From the NCBI GenBank assembly GCA_017428785.1, contig JAFRQD010000023.1:1-40717 (forward strand): a stretch of 40,717 nucleotides of DNA, given 5' to 3'. Position 1 is the stretch's first letter, and every line of letters starts with the position of its first letter. This DNA is from Bacteroidaceae bacterium (GTDB lineage: Bacteria; Bacteroidota; Bacteroidia; Bacteroidales; Bacteroidaceae). A model generated the notes under the pieces. The model was not told where the DNA came from and searched no databases. It saw only the letters and a program-made list of their open reading frames with translations. Below are positions 13,715-22,507 of the stretch, piece after piece. Made by a program: the position numbers and the translations under genes.

Positions 13715-13722
13715 CAAAGTTA
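13715..13722 (-). promoter_or_regulatory. Minus-strand promoter box (TAACTTTG) upstream of the 21-bp repeat
   Basis: A perfect TAnnTTTG box on the minus strand. It would transcribe through the 21-bp repeat into the DUF362 gene. No closer box to the DUF362 start was noticed. Confidence 0.4.
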
Positions 13723-14102
13723 GGATTTTCTCTGCTTCCGTGCAAGTATTCCATGCAAAAAATCTGTTTTTCCTGTGTATGAAGAAATCATGTTTCGGAG
13801 GTCGAGTTTCCTTTTTGGATGAGTGGTTTTTAGGCAAGGCGCAGGCGCAGGCAGAGAAGCCAATACCTTTTCCCGTCTGTCTCACGCAGGCAATACATTC
13901 GGCTTAACTGCTTAGCCTTTGACTCTTTATCTACTTCATAAACTTCTGTAAACATGTAAAAAAGCAGATAAGTCCAAAGGCATCGTCGGAGACCATGTTT
14001 CGCTCGCCCCAAACACGCTGTTTTCCATGCGAAATGCACACAGACAAAAGACCTATTCACATATTTTCGGTCTGTATGTTTGGAGTTTGCTAACTTTTTC
14101 AC

Positions 14103-14110
14103 TACCTTTG
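14103..14110 (+). promoter_or_regulatory. Promoter box (TACCTTTG) of the secreted protein gene
   Basis: A perfect minus-7 element with TTTG sequences about 20-30 bp upstream. The predicted leader is about 26 nt. Confidence 0.6.
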
Positions 14111-14142
14111 CACTTTCTTTTTTCAACTAAAACCAAAAATTT

Positions 14143-14832
14143 ATGAAGCATTATTACTTTTTAGTATTGTTGGCGGCATTGACATTTATCCCGTCGTCAG
14201 CATGGGCACAACTCGACGAGAACACCGTCTACGAACGTCTTATGGAACGCAAAAACAAGGCAGGCTATACCGAAGGGACGCCTTGGAACAACTTGAACAA
14301 GTATTTGAACACCGTGGATTTCTTCGGCTATTCTGCCGGCCACTTCACGGGAATCGCCTGCTTTGCCTTTATGATGGACATGATGGAATATGCCTCCAAC
14401 TACGAGTACCCTATTCGCAAAATCGAATGTTCCTACGACAACATCCCCAAAATTCGTGTCGGAGACGGCATCAGAGTGAACGACAACGGACACTCGGTCG
14501 TAGTGCTTGAGGTGGATGGAAGCGTCATCACAGTTGTCGAGGGAAACTACAACCGTTCAGTCCACTGGGGCAGGAAAATCGACTTGGCAGACCCGAGTGA
14601 AGGCTTGACGTATGTCGCCACATTCTGGCCTGAGAACTCTACGGGCTTCGCTTATAACGAATTTGCAGAAACTGCTCGCGACATCTCCATCTCCAACCTC
14701 TCAGGAATGCTTGTGAAGGAGGTGACACAAACCAACCAGCCAGCACGAATGCTCCTGAATGACCTGCCGAAAGGCACATATATTATAAAGGAAGGAACCA
14801 AGACCTACAAGCTATTCAACAGCGGGAAGTAG
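14143..14832 (+). CDS. Secreted CHAP/NlpC-like protein
   Basis: A 229-residue protein with a clear signal peptide (MKHYYFLVLLAALTFIPSSA, cleavage after WAQ or nearby). The mature part has a cysteine in GHFTGIACFAFMMDMMEY and a histidine in RVNDNGHSVVVLEVDG followed by VITVVEGNYN. This C...H arrangement is like papain-type CHAP and NlpC/P60 amidases that cut peptidoglycan or peptides. The last 50 residues (ISNLSGMLVKEVTQ to TYIIKEGTKTYKLF) resemble a shortened C-terminal secretion or adhesion module seen in Bacteroidetes exported proteins. Enzyme activity is inferred; no third catalytic residue can be assigned with confidence. Confidence 0.65.
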   Translation: MKHYYFLVLLAALTFIPSSAWAQLDENTVYERLMERKNKAGYTEGTPWNNLNKYLNTVDFFGYSAGHFTGIACFAFMMDMMEYASNYEYPIRKIECSYDNIPKIRVGDGIRVNDNGHSVVVLEVDGSVITVVEGNYNRSVHWGRKIDLADPSEGLTYVATFWPENSTGFAYNEFAETARDISISNLSGMLVKEVTQTNQPARMLLNDLPKGTYIIKEGTKTYKLFNSGK

Positions 14833-14864
14833 GGGATGACAGGAATAAACGGATGGAAACTGTT

Positions 14865-15092
14865 GCTGTCCGCTAAAAATTATTATTAGTGTCCGGCAGG
14901 TAAAACCGGACTGCTCCGCCTGCGCCAGAGGCTTTAGCCGAAGGAAGGCCTGAAAGCTCTTAGCCCAGGACAGCGCCCTGGGCTAAGAGCTTTCTGCCTC
15001 TTTGGGGCGTTTCAAGCCCCCTTGCGCCAAGGTGTGAATAAAGGGCGTCAAATCGCATTTTTATAAGAACAGGCAGAGATCTAGCGGACAGC
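14865..15092. mobile_element. MITE-like non-coding element with strong internal hairpin
   Basis: An 11-bp inverted repeat bounds 228 bp: GCTGTCCGCTA (14865-14875) and TAGCGGACAGC (15082-15092). Inside is a shorter stem GTCCGG/CCGGAC (14891-14896/14906-14911). There is also a very strong hairpin with a perfect 18-bp stem around GAAAGCTCTTAGCCCAGG (14952-14969) and its partner (14977-14994). The size, terminal repeats and lack of an ORF fit a miniature inverted-repeat element or a structured RNA. The hairpin may also terminate the upstream gene. No clear target duplication was seen. Confidence 0.5.
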
Positions 15093-15231
15093 CAATAAAA
15101 TTATGTGAGAAAGGACTTGTTATAACGAAATCCAACAGTAATTTTTTGTGGCTTCCGGTAACAATAATATCATTTTTCACATATTTTTTTGTTTTCCCAC
15201 AAGAAAGCATCATGCTATTCTGGAATTTGCG

Positions 15232-15239
15232 TATATTTG
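15232..15239 (+). promoter_or_regulatory. Promoter box (TATATTTG) before the broken BspA-like gene
   Basis: A perfect minus-7 element 26-33 bp before the ATG at 15265, so the remnant may still be transcribed. Confidence 0.5.
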
Positions 15240-15264
15240 CAGAGCAACAACAAGTAATATATAA

Positions 15265-18200
15265 ATGGACATGGCAAAGTTTGCCTACATGGTCAACATA
15301 GGGTACAACTTCCAGAACAAGACAATTATGCTAAAGGCCAACGAAGTGCCTCTTCCTGCTTCTGGCGGCCAATACAGCTTTACTATGGGAGAGGAAGATG
15401 TCAACATCACTCAGAAGGAGATTGTCTTAGGGTGGAAAAGCGGTACAGCCATTTGCCGCCTGGATGGCAATACATTCACCGTAAGTCCCACTGCCGATGG
15501 TGGTGAGATGACGAACTATACGCAAGAGGAGGATTCGCCTTGGTATGCTTTCAGAGATGAGATAGAGAACATCGTATTTGAAAACGGCATAACAAGGATA
15601 GGTGAAAAGGCGTTCGCACAATGCCAACATATAAACACCATCACCATTCCACTGAGTCTGAGTATAACTCACATCGGACAACAAACATTCTATGACTGCG
15701 TTGCAAATGATGTGTATTGCTACCCGGCAGCCCAAAACCTGCAAATAGAGAAAAACGTCTTTATGAATATGCCTCGCTGGCATGTCTTCTCAAATCAGTA
15801 GGAAGCATATCAGGGCAAAACGAACAATCTTCATGCTGCCATCACTGGCGACCTGAATCTGCTCACGCTCAATGCCAATGGCGACAACACCTTGCCGCTG
15901 GAGGCTGCCGACGGCTCTGTGTGCGACGTGACGATTCAGAACTTGAAGCTGGTTCGCGAGGGTTTCACTCTTTGTGTGCCCTTTACCGTCAGCAATATCG
16001 CGCGGACGCCTCCATCGAAGGTTCGAAGGACTTCGTCTTTTCAAAGGTGAGGGACAAGCATCTTGCCACCATGCAGTACTACCGCACTGACCTCGACTCT
16101 GTGGTCATCGAGATAGGCGAGGATATTGAGTTGATCCGCTTGGAAGCCAACTATCCGGGCGGTGACAACGAACTGATGGTACGCCCCACTGTCAACAAGG
16201 CCGAGAGCACTATCACTACCCAACTGAAGAGCGGCGAGTCGGGCGGTCTGCTCTACAACCTCTCGGACGTTCAGAACTGAGGCAACTTGAAGGTGACGCC
16301 CAGCGCCTATCAGACCGGCACTTCGCTCATCGAAATGCCTGCACAGTTCGACGAGAACAGATACATGAGCATTAGCTTCGAGGTAAAGGAAGGCTACTCT
16401 TTCAAGCCCAAGACGACAAATCTCTATACGATGCCCGTCAATACCGGCAACAAGGCGAATGTCCGGCTTATGCTCATCGACGATTTCGGCAACAAGGCCG
16501 ACACTATCTTCCAAAACGTGGCCCAGAACGTGATGAAGCTCGACACGCTGAAACCCAAAGCACCATCCAAGGCCGAGGAACTGTGTCTCTACGGGAAGAT
16601 AGAACTCCGAATATATGTCTATGGCACCGAGGGCAACTACCGCTTGGGCGACTCCATCACTATCGGAGGCGAGCTGTGCCAGACTATCCGGTTCCCAGAA
16701 GGGCAGACCTATGTGCCGCACCTCATCACGAGTCCTATCGACTTCGACGGCATCGGCCTCGTTACTATCGATGCCTTCGAGGTGGTCCATGCCGATGAAA
16801 ACACACAGCTGATGACAATGACAGCCCTCAAGGAATGTCCCATGGGCAACGTGATGCTGCTGAAGAGCGACATACCTGGAGGCTTGTATAACATTCCGCT
16901 TACGAGAGCCGACGACTCCTACATAGCGGGACAAAGCATCCTGAAGGTGTCCGACGGGACAGTCATCGGCACAAAGCACCACTATGTGTTTGGCGTCCGC
17001 GACGGAGTCTATGGCTTCTTCATGGCGGCCATCGGCGACCCCATTGCAGAAGGAAATGTCTATTTCTACCATAACGGAATAAAGGACCTCCTTGCCTACT
17101 ACATCAATCCGAATGATGTCCCGCCGATGGTGGACGAGGTGATATTGTTTGCCGATGGCGACAACAACAAAATAATAAAGGATTACAATGGCCATGAGAT
17201 AACGGCGCTCGACATGAGTCGCTGCAATGGTTTGAAGCCTCTCATCATAGACCGTACCACGCCCGACACGCCTTTCTTCGGCTTGAACGAAGGTGCCATC
17301 GTCTATCTGCCTGCCTGCCGGCAAGGCTCAGCCAGCCGACAATGTTGTGGTAGGCGGCATCTGCAATAGGCTGATTCTCGATGACCAATATGGCTTCACG
17401 CCCTTGTACAACTTCACAGCCCAACAGGTGGTGCTGAACCGTTCCACGACTGCGGCTAACGGCTGGCAAGCACTCTGTCTGCCCTTCACGCTGACCAAGC
17501 AGATGACGCAGAACTGGAAGGGCGAGCTCATGGCGTTTGCCGGTGCCAAGAAGGAAAACGGCACGCTGACGCTCTTCTGCAACGAGAGCAAAGCAGTTCC
17601 TGCTGGCACACCTGCTATTGTAAGATGGACAGACGGGGCTCCGGACAAGATGATGTTCTCGAACATTGACATCATCACCGCCAAAGCCGACAGCGCCGAC
17701 TACAATGGCGTATCACTCTATGGCAGTTACATGCCCGTCACATTCTCCGAGACCGACCTGGCGAAGCTCTTCGTGGTTGACAGCCGAACCGACAGCTACA
17801 TGCTGCCCGGATTCCAGGCTTATTTCATGATGGACGACGAGACAACCGGCGATTTCAGCAGCGTTTGTGTGAGCTACGCAAATGTTGCAGACTTTGAGGC
17901 TGTCGAATCCCTGGCTGGACACTACGATGCTGCCTACGCCATTTGGTGCGAAGACAGCAAGACGCTCTACTTCACTGTTCCAGAGAGCCGCGTGAATGTG
18001 GGTGACAGCTATAACGACCATACCGTAACAATGATATGGAAGGGTGCAGATGTTCTGATGACAGGGGATAATGTGCCTAGATGGGAGATGGTGAACAAGC
18101 AGGTAGAGCAGGTTGTGTTCGACGAGAGCTTCAAACGCACTCGCCCCACCAGTTGCTATAAATGGTTCTATAATTTAAAAAAGCTGACGAATATCGAAGG

Positions 18201-18800
18201 CCTACATAACCTCTGCACATCGGAAGTAACGACGATGGCATCTATGTTCGACGGATGTTCCGCACTGAAGGAGTTGACATTAGGTTTCTTCGATACCAGC
18301 AATGTCACTGATATGAATTCCATGTTCTATGGCTGTATTGCGCTCGAGCATCTCAATTTGCTTGAATGGAAGACTTGGCAGGTTACGGATATGGAGTACA
18401 TGTTCTGCAGATGCCACAATCTGAGCAATTTGTATCTGGATAATCTCGATACACGGTCGGTAACAAACATGATGTATATGTTCTACGATTGCAGGAAACT
18501 CACCGACATCAATCTGACGAATTTCGACACAAGTAATGTCGACAACATGGTTGGTATGTTCAAGAACTGCCATTCGTTGAAGGATTTGGACCTGACCAGC
18601 TTCAATACAGGCAATGTGACCAATGTCCAGTTTATGTTTGAGAACGACTATGCCCTTACCACCATTACCGTTGGTGAAGGCTGGACGATGGAGTTGTCGT
18701 CGAGCTGTCGGGCAAAGACGGCCTGATGGATTATATGAGCCAAGATCTTGCCGGTGTTCGTGAGCACAGCAGATACGACGACGAATTCGAAGAAGAATAA
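15265..18800 (+). pseudogene. Degraded BspA-like leucine-rich surface protein gene
   Basis: One long gene can be followed across several lesions. There is an in-frame TAG at 15799, a frame change near 16000 and an in-frame TGA at 16278. An extra TGCC repeat unit at 17308-17319 shifts the frame, and a further shift occurs near 18700 before the natural-looking end (HSRYDDEFEEE, stop 18798-18800). Its N-terminal piece lacks a signal peptide. It contains an LRR_5-type stretch (ENGITRIGEKAFAQCQHINT). The C-terminal part carries several BspA/DUF285 repeats, for example ALKELTLGFFDTSNVTDMNS followed by MFYGC. Intact relatives are surface adhesins. With at least two stops and three frameshifts it is very unlikely to work. 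Confidence 0.85.
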
Positions 18801-18947
18801 CCCTCGGCATCACCCCTGCGACGCCACGAGTGCCCCTTCTCCGTCTCATTCGCGATGGCTGTCGATGGCTGATTTGTGTCCGCGACGATGGGCATTTGAC
18901 GGCCGTTCGCAGCGAAGAAGGTTAAAGGGGTATGCCTGCAGATACAA

Positions 18948-18979
18948 TAAAGGCTTGTCATAATCACGACAAGCCTTTA
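18948..18979. terminator. Bidirectional hairpin terminator
   Basis: A 12-bp perfect stem, TAAAGGCTTGTC (18948-18959) and GACAAGCCTTTA (18968-18979), with an 8-nt loop. It stands between the broken BspA-like gene and the small minus-strand ORF and would serve both. The flanking T-runs are weak. The stretch from 18801 to here holds no other recognisable feature. Confidence 0.6.
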
Positions 18980-18980
18980 C

Positions 18981-19172
18981 TTATAAAAGGGCGCACTGGT
19001 GATGTGATGAAACTCCGAAAAACAGGTTTTGAGGGTTCGCTGCCTTTGTAATCCATCTAACCATAATGGGATGGCACGCCATTAGCATACGAAACAGTTC
19101 TCGGTAATAAAATGTAAATTGATGAGTATCCCGATCAAACCAGTACGCCCGTATATTGTCTTCGTCCTGCAC
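18981..19172 (-). CDS. Small ORF with its own promoter and terminator
   Basis: The 63-residue product begins MQDEDNIRAYWFDRDTHQFT and is aromatic-rich; it matches no family I know. Support for it being real is structural. A TATTTTTG box lies on the minus strand at 19213-19206 with TTGC at the minus-33 distance, the leader is about 27 nt, and a strong hairpin begins right after the stop. It could also be a remnant of a longer gene, since it has no clear N-terminal domain start. Function unknown. Confidence 0.4.
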   Translation of the reverse strand: MQDEDNIRAYWFDRDTHQFTFYYRELFRMLMACHPIMVRWITKAANPQNLFFGVSSHHQCALL

Positions 19173-19287
19173 GCTGCAAGACCTTTTTGGACTTCAATGA
19201 TACTGCAAAAATAGGCATTCTTATCTTATTATGCAAGCTTTTTTACATTTTTCTTCCTTTCAGCTTGTCATTTTCTTCAAATCTTTC

Positions 19288-19295
19288 TAATTTTG
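19288..19295 (+). promoter_or_regulatory. Promoter box (TAATTTTG) of malQ
   Basis: A perfect minus-7 element. Transcription from about 19302 rules out the in-frame ATG at 19293 and supports the start at 19323. Confidence 0.6.
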
Positions 19296-19322
19296 TTAAG
19301 GAAAACGCAAGAAAAAGCACTT

Positions 19323-21998
19323 ATGACTCTTAATTTTTCGATAGAATACAGGACAGAGTGGGGGCAGAATGTGGAAGCGGAACTTTGCTTCCTTTCTGCA
19401 GAGGGCAAGACGCATCTCCAACGCATCCCTCTCGAAACGGATGATGGCTTGATTTGGAAAGGGTTATGCACTCTCAAGGCAAGAAGCAAGCAGTTCAGAT
19501 ATACGTATGTAATAACGGAGCATCCCTCCTCCTCTCCCTCAAAGGGGAGCATGAATGGAGGCCTCGCCCAGGAGGGAGAGGTGTGGCGAGGGTCTGTTGT
19601 GCGCCGAGAATGGGATGTTGTGCCTCGCCTTTTCCCTGCCGACGATGCCCGAACCTACTTCTTCATCGACCATTGGCGCGATATTCCCGAGGCTTCCCAT
19701 TGCTATACGGATGCCTATAAGGTCGCTTCAGGACAAGACAAACTGCCTGAGGCTTCTGTGGCGCTCTTCCCGCGGACATATCTTTTCCGGGTTCAGGCTC
19801 CTCAGTTTGTCAAAGGAGAACGGGTAGCTCTTGTGGGCGACCAGCCTACCTTGGGCAATTGGGATGTGGCGCGGGCTCTGCCGATGATTCAGTCCAACAA
19901 CGGAGAGTGGATTCTTTCCATCAGTGGCGACGGCTTGCGCTTGCCTTTCCAATATAAATATATTATTGTAGCCTCTCCCTCCTCTAAAGGGAAGGACTTC
20001 AATATGTATTCCCGTCCTTTTGGGGAAGGGGATAGGGAAAGGACTGTGCTTTGGGAGGAAGGCCCGAACAGACAAAGCCCTTCTATCGATGGTCAAAACA
20101 CGATGTTCAATGTCCAAAGCCTTCCCATAAAGGGAGGCGGGGGTTCTGTTATTGCCCTTTCCGATGGCGAGATAAGACTTGAGACCTCCCATTGGAAGGT
20201 GGCCGGACTTGTGGTGCCTCTCTTCTCCCTTCGCTCGGAGGGCAGTCAAGGAGTAGGGGACTTTGGCGACCTCAAAGAGATGGCCGACTGGGCGGCTTCC
20301 ACCGGAATGCATGCTGTTCAGCTCCTGCCTATTTACGATACGATTCAGGAGGGCAAGGAGACAGACAGCTATCCCTATAACGCCATCAGCGTCCATGCTT
20401 TGCATCCCATCTATGCTGACCTCCGGCAGTTGCCGCTCTCGGACAAGAAGAAGCTTGCGTCCTTCCAGAAGAAATGGCAGCAACTGAATGCGATGCCTGT
20501 GCTCGACTACGTGGAGGTCATCAAGATGAAGCAGGAATACCTGCATCTGTATTATGAAGAGACCTTCTCCACGCTTCCCCTTTGGGGGCGCGCTGAGCGG
20601 CAAAGCGGTGAGGAAGAGGCTCTTCCCAAAGGGGAGAGCAGGGAGGAGGCTTCTCGGTTCTCAGTCTTCATAGAGCAGAATGCCGAGTGGCTGCAGCCAT
20701 ATTGTGTCTTCTGCCATTTGCGGGACACTTACCACACGCCTCAGTTCTCGAAGTGGAAGAAGCTGTCATCCTACAACAGAAGCGCCGTCACGAAGTATAT
20801 CGATGCACACGCCGAGGAGGTAGGCTTCTATGCTTTCGTGCAATATCTCCTGCACAAACAGCTTTCCGATGCTGCCGAATACGCCCATCATCGCCAGGTC
20901 TTCCTGAAGGGCGACTTGCCGATAGGCATCAGTCCTCGCAGCGTGGAGGCTTGGCATGAGCCGCACCTCTTCAACATGAATATGGTGGCAGGCGCTCCTC
21001 CTGACGACTTCTCGAGGACGGGACAGAACTGGGGTTTCCCGACATACGACTGGGACAGGATGGCCGCCGACGGCTATCTCTGGTGGCGTCAAAGGTTGGG
21101 AGGAATGGCGCAGTACTTCAGCGCTTATCGCATCGACCACATTCTCGGCTTCTTCCGCATCTGGTCAATACCCAAGGACAGTCCCAATGCTCTGCTCGGA
21201 CAGTTCTCTCCGGCCTTACCCCTTAGCATAGGAGAGATAGAATCCTACGGTTTGCCATTCCATCCCGAACTCTTCGTTCCTGATGCCAAAGAGCCGAATC
21301 TCTATCATCCGCGTATAGGAGTGATAGGCGAAGAAGCCTGGCTTTCGCTGGTCAAGTACGAGCAGGATGCCTTCATCCGTCTTTACGAGGACTTCTTCTT
21401 CCGTCGCCATAATGACTTCTGGGCGGCTCAGGCCATGAAGAAGCTGCCTGCCCTCCTGGACGCAAGCAATATGCTGGTTTGTGGCGAGGACCTGGGTATG
21501 GTGCCGGAATGCGTGGGACCGGTCATGAAGCAGTTGGGCATCCTTAGCCTCGAGATACAGGCCATGCCGAAGACTTATGGCGTTCAGTTTGCCCAGCTGC
21601 ACGACAATCCTTATCGAAGCGTGGACACCATCTTCACGCACGATATGCCGACGCTACGCCTATGGTGGAAAGAGAATCCGGAGCGCACGCAATTATATTA
21701 TAATAATGTGTTGGAGCACGACGGTAAGGCTCCCGAAGAACCATCGGGGTGGCTTTGCGAAGAGATAATTGCCCATCATCTCAACTCTCCCTCGATGCTT
21801 TGCCTTATCAGTCTTCAAGATTGGCTTTCGATTGACGAAGGCTTGAGGAACCCCAATCCGGAGGCTGAACGCATCAATGTCCCGGCCAACCCCAAGCATT
21901 ATTGGCGCTACAGGATGCATCTTCCCATCTCGGAACTTCAAAAGGCAAAGGCTTTGAACGAACGCCTACAAACGCTCATCACTCGCTCTGAACGATAG
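19323..21998 (+). CDS. malQ: 4-alpha-glucanotransferase (MalQ, GH77) with N-terminal CBM20 domains
   Basis: This cytoplasmic amylomaltase moves maltodextrin segments between glucans. Residues 1-110 and about 135-230 look like two CBM20 starch-binding domains (FSIEYRTEWGQNVEAEL; VALVGDQPTLGNWDVARALP). The GH77 catalytic part starts near 285 (PLFSLRSEGSQGVGDF). It has nucleophile D605 (YRIDHILGFFRIW), acid/base E722 (CGEDLGMVPE) and D774 (THDMPTLR). Four low-complexity, in-frame segments rich in Ser/Pro/Gly/Glu interrupt it at about residues 68-93, 217-241, 255-275 and 417-443. They correspond to palindromic repeat insertions. From memory of Bacteroides homologues, the segment between the IESYG and HPRIG motifs is also much shorter here. 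Confidence 0.92.
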   Translation: MTLNFSIEYRTEWGQNVEAELCFLSAEGKTHLQRIPLETDDGLIWKGLCTLKARSKQFRYTYVITEHPSSSPSKGSMNGGLAQEGEVWRGSVVRREWDVVPRLFPADDARTYFFIDHWRDIPEASHCYTDAYKVASGQDKLPEASVALFPRTYLFRVQAPQFVKGERVALVGDQPTLGNWDVARALPMIQSNNGEWILSISGDGLRLPFQYKYIIVASPSSKGKDFNMYSRPFGEGDRERTVLWEEGPNRQSPSIDGQNTMFNVQSLPIKGGGGSVIALSDGEIRLETSHWKVAGLVVPLFSLRSEGSQGVGDFGDLKEMADWAASTGMHAVQLLPIYDTIQEGKETDSYPYNAISVHALHPIYADLRQLPLSDKKKLASFQKKWQQLNAMPVLDYVEVIKMKQEYLHLYYEETFSTLPLWGRAERQSGEEEALPKGESREEASRFSVFIEQNAEWLQPYCVFCHLRDTYHTPQFSKWKKLSSYNRSAVTKYIDAHAEEVGFYAFVQYLLHKQLSDAAEYAHHRQVFLKGDLPIGISPRSVEAWHEPHLFNMNMVAGAPPDDFSRTGQNWGFPTYDWDRMAADGYLWWRQRLGGMAQYFSAYRIDHILGFFRIWSIPKDSPNALLGQFSPALPLSIGEIESYGLPFHPELFVPDAKEPNLYHPRIGVIGEEAWLSLVKYEQDAFIRLYEDFFFRRHNDFWAAQAMKKLPALLDASNMLVCGEDLGMVPECVGPVMKQLGILSLEIQAMPKTYGVQFAQLHDNPYRSVDTIFTHDMPTLRLWWKENPERTQLYYNNVLEHDGKAPEEPSGWLCEEIIAHHLNSPSMLCLISLQDWLSIDEGLRNPNPEAERINVPANPKHYWRYRMHLPISELQKAKALNERLQTLITRSER
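19524..19600. repeat. Palindromic repeat inserted in malQ, copy 1
   Basis: A perfect 10-bp inverted repeat, CCTCTCCCTC (19531-19540) and GAGGGAGAGG (19572-19581), lies in a stretch encoding low-complexity text (HPSSSPSKGSMNGGLAQEGE). The stretch interrupts an expected CBM20 junction between TYVITE and VVRREW. Confidence 0.65.
19972..20060. repeat. Palindromic repeat inserted in malQ, copy 2
   Basis: Contains CCTCTCCCTCCTCTAAAGGG and later CCTTTTGGGGAAGGGG, the same CTCCC...AAAGGG theme. It encodes SPSSKGKDFNMYSRPFGEG, which splits the usual end of the second CBM20 domain (YKYIIV...VLWEEGPNR). Confidence 0.6.
20085..20145. repeat. Palindromic repeat inserted in malQ, copy 3
   Basis: The core CCTTCCCATAAAGGGAGG (20120-20137) is a near-palindrome. 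The segment encodes PSIDGQNTMFNVQSLPIKGG in the linker before the GH77 domain. Confidence 0.5.
20571..20656. repeat. Palindromic repeat inserted in malQ, copy 4
   Basis: Contains CTTCCCCTTTGGGGG at one end and CTTCCCAAAGGGGAG at the other. It encodes LPLWGRAERQSGEEEALPKG in a surface loop of the catalytic domain, between YLHLYYEE and FSVFIEQNAEWL. Confidence 0.6.
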
Positions 21999-22096
21999 CA
22001 TCTCTTTCTGGTAGTGGTATTGTTGCAGATATTCATCGCCAAATCTGCGAAAAATCCATTACAAAAATTGCATCGAAAAACGGAGGAATTGGCGTC

Positions 22097-22198
22097 GAGG
22101 CATGGGGCGTTAGCCAACGCCGCCTGCGGCATCGACCAACGCCGCACGCGGCGTTTGCAATTTCCCCACGCGAAGTTGGCCAACGCCCCACGCGGAAT
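22097..22198. repeat. GC-rich AACGCCGC repeat cluster downstream of malQ
   Basis: At least three units of the type CAACGCCGC-N2-GCGG begin at 22115, 22137 and 22181. One is a perfect palindrome, AACGCCGCACGCGGCGTT (22138-22155). The same family occurs at 30422-30509. No credible gene lies in 21999-22507; overlapping frames there only translate the repeats. Confidence 0.65.
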
Positions 22199-22419
22199 TT
22201 GGGCTCAAAGTACGCAGTATTTGGCAGAATCCCGTGCTGCGCCTGTACTTTCTTTGCTTCCTTCTTGAAAACGCCTCTTCGCAAACCCTTGATTTCAGAG
22301 GGAAACGCGATTTAAGGCCATATTTTGCGCTCGGGGTAGAAAAGTGCCACAGAAGAAAAAACAAGGCCTTAGAGAGAAAGGCTCAGAGAAAAATCTTGAC
22401 AAATATGCAAGACAACAAA

Positions 22420-22462
22420 CTCCCCTCCCATTTAAGGGGAGGGGTTAGGGGTGGGGTAGGCA
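22420..22462. repeat. Intergenic copy of the CTCCC...GGGAG palindrome
   Basis: CTCCCCTCCCATTTAAGGGG followed by AGGGGTTAGGGGTGGGG is an intergenic relative of the repeats inside malQ, placed 1 kb or less from them and just after the mltG stop. Such sequences are, as I recall, widely scattered in Bacteroidales genomes. Confidence 0.6.
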
Positions 22463-22507
22463 AGATGGACCAAACGAAGTGAGTTTAGCAGCCCCACGCT
22501 CTTCGCC

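Noticed and set aside
13830-14126. Minus-strand frame of 98 codons before the secreted-protein gene
   Set aside because: It covers the promoter of the plus-strand gene, and its composition is not protein-like.
16041-17324. Long minus-strand open frame of 427 codons opposite the BspA-like pseudogene
   Set aside because: Its translation has no recognisable domain, and the plus strand shows clear protein-family similarity.
15265-18800. Programmed frameshifting or stop read-through to make one surface protein
   Set aside because: At least two stops and three shifts at sites without slippery sequences make decay far more likely.
21938-22482. Several overlapping small frames after malQ
   Set aside because: They translate the GC-rich repeat (LANAACGI-like text) in different frames and do not look like proteins.
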